Below, piece by piece: positions 18,601-26,365 of a stretch of 64,000 nucleotides of DNA. The translations under genes and the position numbers were made by a program. The notes under the pieces are model-generated. The model saw only the letters and a program-made list of their open reading frames with translations. It did not search any database and had not been told where the DNA came from. Position 1 is the first letter of the stretch, and each line of letters begins with the position of its first letter. Source of the stretch: Subdoligranulum variabile (GTDB lineage Bacteria; Bacillota; Clostridia; Oscillospirales; Ruminococcaceae). The stretch lies in NCBI RefSeq assembly GCF_025152575.1, contig NZ_CP102293.1, positions 992,001-1,056,000 of the forward strand. Reading direction: 5' to 3'.

Positions 18601-19617
18601 TTATGCCTGGGGTTTGGTTTCCAGCGCGTTGAGGGCGGTCTGCATGGTGCCGCACAGGTCGTTGGCCACACAGGTCTTGGCCTGGCGGATGGCGTTCTTG
18701 ATGCCCTTGGCCTTGCTGGAACCGTGGGCCTTGATCACCGGCTTGGCGGCGCCCAGCAGCGGCGCGCCGCCCACCTCCTCGGAGTCCATCATCCGCTTGA
18801 TCTCGGAGAGCCCGCCTTTGATGCCCAGATAGCTGAGCTTGGTGATGAGATTCTTCAAAAAAACCTGCTTGAGCATGCCCAGCAGCGTCTTGGCCACGCC
18901 CTCGGTGAGTTTGAGGACCACGTTGCCCACGAAACCGTCGCAGACGACGACGTCCACTTCCCCGTCCAGGATGTAGCGGGGCTCGATGTTGCCCGCAAAA
19001 TGGATGCAGGGATTCGCCTTGAGCAGCTGGTGGGCCTCCCGGTAGGTGGGGGTGCCCTTGGTGTCCTCGGCGCCGTTGTTCACCAGCGCCACCTGGGGGT
19101 CCTTGCGGCCCATGACCTTTTCGGCATAGACGCTGCCCATGGTGCCGAAGGCGTTGAGCATGTCGGGGCGGCACTCGGCGTTGGCACCGCAGTCCAGCAG
19201 CAGGAAATTCTGCTTGGCGCCGGGCATGGGGGTGGCCAGGGCCGGGCGCTTGATGCCCTTGAGGGTGCGCACGATGAGGCTGGTGCCCACGTGCAGCGCA
19301 CCGGTGGAACCGGCGGAGACAAAGGCGTCGCCCTCGCCGTTCTTGAGCATGGTCAGGCCCTTGATCATGCTGGAATCCGTCTTGTGGCGGGCCGCCTTGA
19401 CGGGATCGTCGTGCATGTCCACCACTTCGGAGCAGGGAATGATCTCAAAGGGCGTCAGGTCGATCTTGTTTTCGGCGGCGCAGTCCCGGATGGCTTTCTC
19501 GTCGCCCAGCAGCGCCAGCGTCATGCCATCACCGAATTCGGCCGCAGCCTGGGCCGCGCCCTGCAGCACACACAGCGGGGCGTTGTCGCCGCCCATGGCG
19601 TCAATCAGAATTTTCAT
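18601..19617 (-). CDS. plsX: Phosphate acyltransferase PlsX
   Basis: PlsX makes acyl-phosphate from acyl-ACP for the PlsY route of phospholipid synthesis and is a peripheral membrane enzyme. The 338-residue protein begins with IDAMGGDNAP and shows SAGSTGAL near 101, LLLDCGAN near 155 and DGFVGNVVLK near 240, all typical. It overlaps the trmFO stop by ATGA and precedes rnc by 18 nt. Confidence 0.96.
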   Translation of the reverse strand: MKILIDAMGGDNAPLCVLQGAAQAAAEFGDGMTLALLGDEKAIRDCAAENKIDLTPFEIIPCSEVVDMHDDPVKAARHKTDSSMIKGLTMLKNGEGDAFVSAGSTGALHVGTSLIVRTLKGIKRPALATPMPGAKQNFLLLDCGANAECRPDMLNAFGTMGSVYAEKVMGRKDPQVALVNNGAEDTKGTPTYREAHQLLKANPCIHFAGNIEPRYILDGEVDVVVCDGFVGNVVLKLTEGVAKTLLGMLKQVFLKNLITKLSYLGIKGGLSEIKRMMDSEEVGGAPLLGAAKPVIKAHGSSKAKGIKNAIRQAKTCVANDLCGTMQTALNALETKPQA

Positions 19618-20927
19618 TGTACGTCCTCCTCTACCCAGGCCTGCATGGCCCGTTGCGCCGTCTCGGAAAGGGCGGCATAGCGTTCCCGCTTATCGCGGAT
19701 GGCGTCGATCTCCGGCGTGCGGGGCAGAATGCCCATGTTCGCGCCCATCGGCTGGAAGTCCTTGTTGGGGGTGGTGATATACTGCAGCAGCGCGCCGCAC
19801 ATCGTTTCCGGCGGGGGCGGCGGCAGTTCGCGGCCCTGGAGCCGCGCCAGAATCTGCCGCGCCGCCAACAGACCGCTGGCCGCACTCTCCATATAGCCCT
19901 CAAAGCCGGTGATCTGCCCAGCAAAAAATACGTTGGGATGTTCTTTCAGGTATTGCCGGGCTGTCAGCACTCTGGGGCTTTCCAGGAAGGTGTTGCGGTG
20001 CATGACGCCGTAGCGCACGAACTCGGCGTGTTCCAGCCCCGGAATCATCGAGAAGACCCGCTTCTGTTCACCCCACTTGAGGTTGGTCTGGAAGCCCACC
20101 AGATTGTAGAGGGTACGGGCGGTGTTCTCGGCCCGGAGCTGGACGTTGGCCCAGGGACGGTGGCCGGTGCGGGGGTCCCGCAGGCCCACCGGGCGCAGCG
20201 GGCCGAAGCGGATGGTATCGGCGCCGCGGGCGGCCATGACCTCGATGGGCATGCAGCCCTCGTACACCGTCAGGTCGCCGTCAAAATCATGGAGCGGGGC
20301 CCGCTCGGCGGCGATGAGCGCTGCGTGGAAGGCCTCGTACTCCTCCTTGTTGAAGGGGCAGTTTAAGTAGTCGGCTTCGCCGCGGCCGTAGCGGGAGGCG
20401 GCGAACACCTTGTCGTAATCAAGGCTTTCCGCCGTGACGATGGGCGCCACGGCGTCGTAGAAGCTCAGCCGGTGGTTGCCGGTGAGGGCCGCGATGGCCT
20501 CGGCCAGGGCCCCCTCGGTGAGGGGGCCGGAGGCCACCAGCACCGGGACACTCTCGTCCAGGGCGGTGACTTCCTCCCGGTGGATCGTGATGTTGGGGTG
20601 GCGCTCCACCTGGTTGGTGACGGCGGCCGAAAAGACATCCCGGTCCACCGCCAGGGCGCCGCCGGCCGCCACCCGGGCGGTCTCGGCGGCGGGTAGCAGG
20701 TGGCTGCCCATGGCGCGCATCTCCAGTTTCAGCAGACCGGACGCCGAATCGGGGCGCTCGGCTTTCAGCGAGTTGGAGCAGATCAGCTCGGCAAAACCTT
20801 CGCTTTTATGGGCGGGGGAAAACTTGCCGGGTTTCTGCTCGTACAGGTCCACCTGCACCCCGGCGTCGGCCAGCCAGAGTGCGGCTTCGCACCCGGCCAG
20901 ACCGGCCCCAATGATCTTACATTGCAT
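19614..20927 (-). CDS. trmFO: Methylenetetrahydrofolate-tRNA-(uracil-5-)-methyltransferase
   Basis: This FAD- and folate-dependent enzyme makes m5U54 in the tRNA T loop. It has an N-terminal Rossmann motif IIGAGLAGCEAALWLA, then KSEGFAELICSNSLKAE and EEYEAFHAAL, with the PFNKEEYEAF and GPLRPVGLRDPRTG blocks typical of the family. GQITGFEGYMESAASGL follows near 355. The length is 437 residues from ATG 20927, chosen because GGAGGAAAGT abuts it; an upstream in-frame start adds four residues. The topA-trmFO pairing matches Bacillus. Confidence 0.96.
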   Translation of the reverse strand: MQCKIIGAGLAGCEAALWLADAGVQVDLYEQKPGKFSPAHKSEGFAELICSNSLKAERPDSASGLLKLEMRAMGSHLLPAAETARVAAGGALAVDRDVFSAAVTNQVERHPNITIHREEVTALDESVPVLVASGPLTEGALAEAIAALTGNHRLSFYDAVAPIVTAESLDYDKVFAASRYGRGEADYLNCPFNKEEYEAFHAALIAAERAPLHDFDGDLTVYEGCMPIEVMAARGADTIRFGPLRPVGLRDPRTGHRPWANVQLRAENTARTLYNLVGFQTNLKWGEQKRVFSMIPGLEHAEFVRYGVMHRNTFLESPRVLTARQYLKEHPNVFFAGQITGFEGYMESAASGLLAARQILARLQGRELPPPPPETMCGALLQYITTPNKDFQPMGANMGILPRTPEIDAIRDKRERYAALSETAQRAMQAWVEEDVQ

Positions 20928-20969
20928 ACTTTCCTCCACGGGAACGGGCGGGGCGGCAGGCCCCGCGGG

Positions 20970-23054
20970 TTATTTCTTTTCCATCGGCTTGACGAAATCG
21001 CAGCCTTCCTTGGCGCAGTAGAGCTGGCCCTTCTTCTTGAACAGGGTGCTGCCGCACTGGGGGCATTTTTCCGCCACCGGCTCGTCCCAGGTCATGAAGT
21101 TGCACTTAGGGTAATTGCTGCAGCCGTAGTAGATGCGGCCCTTGGCGCTCTTGCGCACCAGCATGTGGCCGCCGCACAGCGGGCAGAGCCCGCCGGTGTC
21201 CTTGACCAGCGGGTGGGCGTTGCGGCACTCCGGGAAGCCGGAACAGGCCACGAACTTGCCGTACCGGCCCGACTTGATGACCATGGGACGGCCGCACTTT
21301 TCACAGATCTCGTCGGTGGGGATATCCTCCACCTTGACCCGCTTGCCCTCCATGTTCTTTTCGGCGGTCTCCAGGCTCTTGGCAAAGCCCTGGTAGAATT
21401 CGTCCACCGTCTGGACCCAGTCCGCCTGGCCGGCTTCCACCACGTCCAGCTTTTTCTCCATGTCGGCACTGAATTTCACGTCCACAATGGCCGGGAACTG
21501 CTCCATCATGACCTGGTTCACCGCCTGGCCCAGCGGCGTGGTCTTGAGCTTTTTCTGGTCCTTTTCCACATAGCCGCGGTCCACAATCGTCGTGATGATG
21601 GGCGCGTAGGTGGAAGGACGGCCGATGCCGTTTTCCTCCAGGGCGTGGATGAGGGTGGCTTCGGTGTAGAGCGGCGGCGGCTGGGTGAATTTCTGGTCCG
21701 CCGTCAGGGATTTCAGCTGGAGGGTCTGGCCCTGTTCCAGTTCGGGCAGGGCGGTCTCCTTTTTCTGCTTGTCGTCGGTGGACTCCTCATAGAGGGCCGT
21801 GAAGCCGTCGAAGGCCACCCGGAAGCCCGAGGCGCGGAAGAGGTAATCCCCCGCCGTGATGGTCACCGACACGGTATCCTGCACGCAATCCGCCATCTGG
21901 CTGGCCATGAAACGGCTCCAGATCAGCCGGTAGAGCTTGGCGGTGTCGCCGCTGATGCTCTGCTCCACCTCGTCGGGGGTCAGGTCCGGCATGGAGGGAC
22001 GGATGGCTTCGTGGGCGTCCTGGGCCGCGGTGGCGGAGCGGGATTTCCACTTGCGTTGGGTCTTGCAGACGTAGTTATCCCCCCAGCGGCCCGCGATGAA
22101 CTGCTTGGCAGCGGCGGCGGCCTCGTCGGCGATGCGCAGGCTGTCGGTACGCATGTAGGTGATCAGACCCACGGTACCGTGCCCGGCGATGTCCACGCCT
22201 TCGTAGAGGGTCTGGGCAGCCCGCATGGTGCGGGTAGCCGAGAAACCGTAGGCGCGGCTGGCGTCCTGCTGCAGGGTGGAGGTGATGAAGGGCGGCGCGG
22301 GCTGACGGCGGCGCTTGCCCTTTTCCAGCTTGGAGATGACGTAGTCCTTGCCGTCCAGGGAGGCTACGATGGCGTCGGCCTGTTCCTTGTTGGTGACGGT
22401 CAGCTTTTTGCCGTCCGCTCCGGCGGTGAGCCGCGCCACAAAGTGGCTGCGGCTGCCCTGGGGATGCAGGGTGGCATCGATGTTCCAGTATTCGTCGGGC
22501 TTGAAGTTTTCGATCTCGATCTCCCGGTCGCGGATGAGCCGCACGGCCACGCTCTGTACCCGGCCGGCGGAAAGCCCCCGGCGCACCTTGCGCCAGAGGA
22601 AGGGGCTGAGCTTGTAGCCCACCAGACGGTCCAGCTCTCGCCGGGCCTGCTGGGCGTTGAAGAGGTCCATGTTGATGGCCCGGGGATGGGCCATGCCCTC
22701 CTGGACGCCCTTTTTGGTGATCTCGTCAAAGGTCACCCGGTTGGGCGCCGACGGGTCCAGACCCAGGATGTTGGCCAGATGCCAGCTGATGGCTTCGCCT
22801 TCCCGGTCCGGGTCGGTGGCCAGCAGCACGCCGTCCGCCTTTTTGGCCTCGGCTTTCAGCTCCTTGACCAGCTTCTGCTTGCCCTTGATGGTGATATATT
22901 TGGGGGTGTATCCGTGCTCGACGTCGATGCCAAGCTGGCTCGCCGGCAGGTCGCGCACGTGGCCCATGCTGGCGGTGACTTTATAGTTTCGCCCCAGATA
23001 CTTGCCGATGGTTTTTGCCTTGGCGGGCGATTCCACAATGACCAGTTTTGCCAT
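20970..23054 (-). CDS. topA: DNA topoisomerase I
   Basis: A type IA topoisomerase of 694 residues that relaxes negative supercoils. It starts at ATG 23054 (MAKLVIVESPAKAKTIGKYL) with GGAGGAGACT before it. The frame is open upstream only because it shadows dprA. The TOPRIM domain carries LLATDPDREGEAISWHL. The active-site tyrosine is in GLITYMRTDSLR near residue 299. Three C-terminal zinc ribbons follow (CEKCG...C, CPLCG...C, CPQCG...C). Confidence 0.97.
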   Translation of the reverse strand: MAKLVIVESPAKAKTIGKYLGRNYKVTASMGHVRDLPASQLGIDVEHGYTPKYITIKGKQKLVKELKAEAKKADGVLLATDPDREGEAISWHLANILGLDPSAPNRVTFDEITKKGVQEGMAHPRAINMDLFNAQQARRELDRLVGYKLSPFLWRKVRRGLSAGRVQSVAVRLIRDREIEIENFKPDEYWNIDATLHPQGSRSHFVARLTAGADGKKLTVTNKEQADAIVASLDGKDYVISKLEKGKRRRQPAPPFITSTLQQDASRAYGFSATRTMRAAQTLYEGVDIAGHGTVGLITYMRTDSLRIADEAAAAAKQFIAGRWGDNYVCKTQRKWKSRSATAAQDAHEAIRPSMPDLTPDEVEQSISGDTAKLYRLIWSRFMASQMADCVQDTVSVTITAGDYLFRASGFRVAFDGFTALYEESTDDKQKKETALPELEQGQTLQLKSLTADQKFTQPPPLYTEATLIHALEENGIGRPSTYAPIITTIVDRGYVEKDQKKLKTTPLGQAVNQVMMEQFPAIVDVKFSADMEKKLDVVEAGQADWVQTVDEFYQGFAKSLETAEKNMEGKRVKVEDIPTDEICEKCGRPMVIKSGRYGKFVACSGFPECRNAHPLVKDTGGLCPLCGGHMLVRKSAKGRIYYGCSNYPKCNFMTWDEPVAEKCPQCGSTLFKKKGQLYCAKEGCDFVKPMEKK

Positions 23055-23073
23055 AGTCTCCTCCTGATTTCCT

Positions 23074-24174
23074 TTATAAAGCGATGTACCGCCGGCCCGG
23101 CTGCGCCTGGGCGCCGCCGAAAAGCTCCAGTTCGGTACAGGCCGCCAGCACCCGGTTGGCGGGCAGGCCGGTGGCCGCACACAGGGCGTCGATGCCCTGG
23201 GCAGTGGGGCCGAGTTTTGCGTAGACCGCCCGGGCATCGGCACTCACCGACGCCGGCGAGAACTCGGCCGGTTCCTTTTCTTCCGCTCCGGCCGCAAGAC
23301 CCAGCTGCCGTACAATATCCGCCGCCTCGCACAGCGGCTCCGCCCGGTGGGTGCGCAGCAGTTCGTTGGTACCGCGGCTCATGGCGCTGTAGATGCTGCC
23401 CGGCACCGCCAGCACCGGACGGCCGTAACCCTCGGCGTGGTGCACCGTGTTCAGGGTGCCGCTGCGCAGCCGGGCTTCCGCCACGCAGACCACCTCGGCC
23501 TGGGCCGCGATGAGCCGGTTGCGCGCCAGAAAGGTCCCCGTTGTTTTGCCCTTGTAGTGGGGCGGATATTCACTGCAGACGGCGCCGCCGCCCTCCTCAA
23601 TCTGACGGCGCAGCGGTCCGTTGGCCGCCGGGTAGGTCTTGTCGATGGCGGTGCCGAGAAAGGCAATGGTGGGCGTGCCCGCCGCCACGGCGGCGCGGTG
23701 GCCCTCGCTGTCCAGCCCGTCGGCCAGACCGCTGACGATGACGATTCCCTCTTTCGCCGCCCCCAGGGACAGGTCATAGGCGGCCTGCCGCCCGTAGGCG
23801 CTGGGTCGCCGGGTGCCCACCATGCCCGCATAGCGGTGCCCGTTGAGGCAGGCCTTGTCGCCGGTGACGTAGAGGACCAGCGGCAGGTCGGGGATCTCCC
23901 GCAGGCGGGCGGGATAAAAGGCGTCGTCGGGGGTCAGGATCTCGATGCCCGACAACAGGCAGTGATCCAGCCGTTCTTCGTAATCAAAGGGGGTGGTATC
24001 CAGCAGCTGGCGGGCCGCTCCGTCGCTGAGACAGAAAGGCGGTGCTACCATGCCGGAACGCAGCGATTCATAGAGTTCTTCCGGGTCAGGCCAGAGGTCC
24101 AGCAGCTCCCGGGCATACTGGCAGGCAGAGCCGACGGCGTCGGCCAGCCACAGCCAGGCAAGTGTCTTGTCCAT
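23074..24174 (-). CDS. dprA: DNA processing protein DprA
   Basis: DprA loads RecA on incoming single-stranded DNA during natural transformation. The 366-residue protein has an N-terminal SAM-like region, a Rossmann DprA core (VGTRRPSAYGRQAA, SGLADGLDSEGHRAA, FLGTAIDKTYPAAN, SEYPPHYKG) and a C-terminal winged-helix-like part. The start at ATG 24174 (MDKTLAWLWL) lies 5 nt after the preceding gene's stop; a longer start 16 residues upstream lacks conservation. DprA occurs widely in bacteria not known to be competent, so it does not prove transformation here. Confidence 0.94.
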   Translation of the reverse strand: MDKTLAWLWLADAVGSACQYARELLDLWPDPEELYESLRSGMVAPPFCLSDGAARQLLDTTPFDYEERLDHCLLSGIEILTPDDAFYPARLREIPDLPLVLYVTGDKACLNGHRYAGMVGTRRPSAYGRQAAYDLSLGAAKEGIVIVSGLADGLDSEGHRAAVAAGTPTIAFLGTAIDKTYPAANGPLRRQIEEGGGAVCSEYPPHYKGKTTGTFLARNRLIAAQAEVVCVAEARLRSGTLNTVHHAEGYGRPVLAVPGSIYSAMSRGTNELLRTHRAEPLCEAADIVRQLGLAAGAEEKEPAEFSPASVSADARAVYAKLGPTAQGIDALCAATGLPANRVLAACTELELFGGAQAQPGRRYIAL

Positions 24175-24178
24175 TCCT

Positions 24179-24952
24179 TTACACCCCGCGGAAATGCCAC
24201 AGCAGTACGCTGCCCGCCACACCGGCGTTCAGGCTTTCCACCCGGTCGGTCATGGGGATGCGCACCGCCGCGTCGCAGGCCTGTACCGTCTCGTCGGTCA
24301 GACCCTGGCCCTCGCTGCCGATGACCACGCAGACACCGGCGGGGAAATCCCGGCCCTCCTCGTCCAGCGGACGGGAATGGTAGAGGGCCGCCGCCAGGCA
24401 GGTCACGCCCCGTTCCCGCAGTCTGTGCAGGGTGCCGGGCAGATTTTCGGTGTGGACCACCGGCAGCCGCCCGGCCGCGCCCATGGAAGAGCGCAGCGTC
24501 TTGGGCGAAAAGGGTGCCGCACAGCCCGGGCCCAGCACCACGGCATCAAAGCCGAAGGCTGCGGCACTGCGCAGCAGGGTGCCCACATTGCCGGGGTCCT
24601 GCACCCCCTCCAGGGCCAGGATCCGCCGGGCGCTGTCCAGCAGGGCCGGGTCGGTCTGCGGGGTTTCAAACAGCACAAAAACGCCCTGGCTGGATTTGGT
24701 CCCGGCCAGTTTTTCCGCCACATGGGGCGCCACCGGCATGGGGTTCAGGGATGCCAGCGCCGGCGTTTTGGCCAGCGCCGCCTCGGTGGCATAGGCCGTG
24801 CGGGGCGTGCAGCTCTTGGCCAGTTCCAGGCAGAGCTTGGGGCCTTCCGCAAAGAACAGGCCGTCGGCGGCGCGCTGCTTCTCGGAATCGCGCACAGAAC
24901 ATGCGTATTTGATTTTAGGGTTTTCGCGGCTGGAAATCAAGTCAGTTCGCAT
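24179..24952 (-). CDS. SpoU/TrmH-family RNA 2'-O-methyltransferase (copy 1)
   Basis: A SPOUT-fold methyltransferase of 257 residues, most likely acting on 23S rRNA or tRNA ribose. An N-terminal substrate-binding domain (SRENPKIKYACSVRDSEKQR, FFAEGPKLCLE) is followed by the three SpoU motifs: LEGVQDPGNVGTLLRSAAAFG near 115, VVIGSEGQGL near 205, and IPMTDRVESLNAGVA near 230. It ends 4 nt before dprA. The RNA target cannot be read from sequence. A second family member lies at 63119-63946. Confidence 0.9.
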   Translation of the reverse strand: MRTDLISSRENPKIKYACSVRDSEKQRAADGLFFAEGPKLCLELAKSCTPRTAYATEAALAKTPALASLNPMPVAPHVAEKLAGTKSSQGVFVLFETPQTDPALLDSARRILALEGVQDPGNVGTLLRSAAAFGFDAVVLGPGCAAPFSPKTLRSSMGAAGRLPVVHTENLPGTLHRLRERGVTCLAAALYHSRPLDEEGRDFPAGVCVVIGSEGQGLTDETVQACDAAVRIPMTDRVESLNAGVAGSVLLWHFRGV

Positions 24953-24973
24953 AAAATTTACCGTTTTTCCTTA

Positions 24974-25657
24974 TCAGTACAGCGTGGCGCGGGCCAGTGC
25001 ATACTTGCTCACGCTCAAAGGCGTGCCGGGAATACTGCTGAGCATCCGGCCCAGCCAGGGCGGCAGCGGCTGGTCATATTTGATCTCGAGGATGGTTTTG
25101 GGAGCCAGCACCTCCACCATGGGAACGTCGTCCGCAAAGAGCGATTGGCTTTTGGACGCGCGGACATGGCTGTCCAGCGTGATCCGTGCCCGCCCCACGG
25201 GAAACACCCAGGCCGTGCGTTCATAGTCGATGAGGGCCGCCGGGATGCGGCTCTCCCCCTGCATGAGGGCGTAGGCCGCCCGGGCCGCGGGGCCGCCGGC
25301 CAGCAGCGGTGCGGCATCCCCGGCGATCAGCGCCTGCGCGGCATCCCGGTCCAGCAGGACGCTCTGCTTGTGGGAGGTCTTGGCCCGCTTGGCCTTGATC
25401 TCCAGCTTGAGCTGCGCCGTCTGCAGGTCGTACAGCCGCAGCCGCAGCTTCCTGCGTTCGCTTACCCCCAGCAGCTTGTCCTGATAATCCCCATTCCCCG
25501 GCGTGTCAAAGTACAGGCTGCGGATGAAATAGGCGCCCTCCGCCGAGTATTTGTCCCGCGGCAGCACGCCGTCCAGCAGCTGCCCCAGCGCGGCGGCCTG
25601 GGCGGGAGCCAGCAGGTATTTTTCCTCGTACCGGCGGACCTGCAGTTCGGCGGCCAT
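24974..25657 (-). CDS. VTC-domain (polyphosphate polymerase-like) protein
   Basis: A 227-residue protein with the VTC/CYTH-type tunnel fold. Charged strands typical of the family are visible: RRYEEKYLL, IRSLYFDTP, RRKLRLRLYD, LKLEIKAKR with KTSHKQS, IDYERTAWV, ARITLDSHVR and ILEIKYDQPLPPW. In yeast the VTC domain polymerises inorganic polyphosphate; the product of bacterial versions in this gene arrangement is not established. Its ATG overlaps the DUF4956 stop (TAATG). It belongs with the DUF4956 membrane protein and the CotH-like protein as one unit. Confidence 0.87.
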   Translation of the reverse strand: MAAELQVRRYEEKYLLAPAQAAALGQLLDGVLPRDKYSAEGAYFIRSLYFDTPGNGDYQDKLLGVSERRKLRLRLYDLQTAQLKLEIKAKRAKTSHKQSVLLDRDAAQALIAGDAAPLLAGGPAARAAYALMQGESRIPAALIDYERTAWVFPVGRARITLDSHVRASKSQSLFADDVPMVEVLAPKTILEIKYDQPLPPWLGRMLSSIPGTPLSVSKYALARATLY

Positions 25658-26340
25658 TACAGGGTTTCCCCGCTGTAGCTCACCAGATTCAGGCTGCGCA
25701 CCTTGTCGGCGCCCACGGCCTCCCGCACCTGCCCGCCCAGTGCCGCGGCGCTCTGCTTGCGGGTGAAGGAAACCTCATAGGTGAATTCCTCGGTGTCCGC
25801 CATCTGGTTGCGCATCCGCAGCTTCCAGGCGCGGGTGTTCTTTTTCAGCACCTCGGTGAGGGCTTTTTCCTCCACGGCGCCGGTGCCGGTGCGCAGCACC
25901 AGCAGGTAGGTGGTGGTGTCGTAGAGGTCCAGGTTTGCCAGGCAGACCACCACGGTGAGCACCACGCTGCCCAGCAGACCGATGAGATACATCTCACTGC
26001 CGCAGGTCAGGCCGATGGCAATGGCCCAGAACAGGAAGGCGATGTCCCGCGGTTCCTTGACGGCTGTGCGGAAACGGATGATGGACAAGCTGCCCACCAT
26101 ACCAAGGCTCAGGGCCAGGTTGGAGCCGATGGCCTGCATGACCAGCGTGGTGATGATGGCCACCAGCAGCAGCGTGAGGTTGAAGTCCTTGGAGTAGACG
26201 GTGCCGCGGTAGGTCTTGCGGTAGACAAAGTAGAGAAGCATGCCCAGCACCACGGCCATCGCCAGCGACAGGCAGACCTGAGTGAGGGAGATGCTGGTGT
26301 TGCTTTCCAGCAGGTATTCCAGAATTTGACGTTTGCTCAT
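25657..26340 (-). CDS. DUF4956 membrane protein
   Basis: A 227-residue protein with three or four N-terminal membrane helices and a soluble C-terminal domain. Recognisable family stretches are GSNLALSLGMVGSLSIIRFR and KEPRDIAFLFWAIAIGLTCG. The C-terminal half has an alternating strand/helix ferredoxin-like look. Proteins of this family are usual neighbours of VTC-domain and CotH genes, as here. A regulatory or scaffolding membrane role for the VTC protein is an inference. The gene lies 25 nt downstream of the CotH-like gene. Confidence 0.88.
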   Translation of the reverse strand: MSKRQILEYLLESNTSISLTQVCLSLAMAVVLGMLLYFVYRKTYRGTVYSKDFNLTLLLVAIITTLVMQAIGSNLALSLGMVGSLSIIRFRTAVKEPRDIAFLFWAIAIGLTCGSEMYLIGLLGSVVLTVVVCLANLDLYDTTTYLLVLRTGTGAVEEKALTEVLKKNTRAWKLRMRNQMADTEEFTYEVSFTRKQSAAALGGQVREAVGADKVRSLNLVSYSGETL

Positions 26341-26365
26341 CGTTCGTCATCCTTTGCTTTGTTGT

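Noticed and set aside
14035..19680. Very long + strand open frame of about 1,880 codons opposite smc, rnc and plsX
   Set aside because: It mirrors real genes on the - strand, has the composition expected of a shadow in GC-rich DNA, and matches no known protein pattern.
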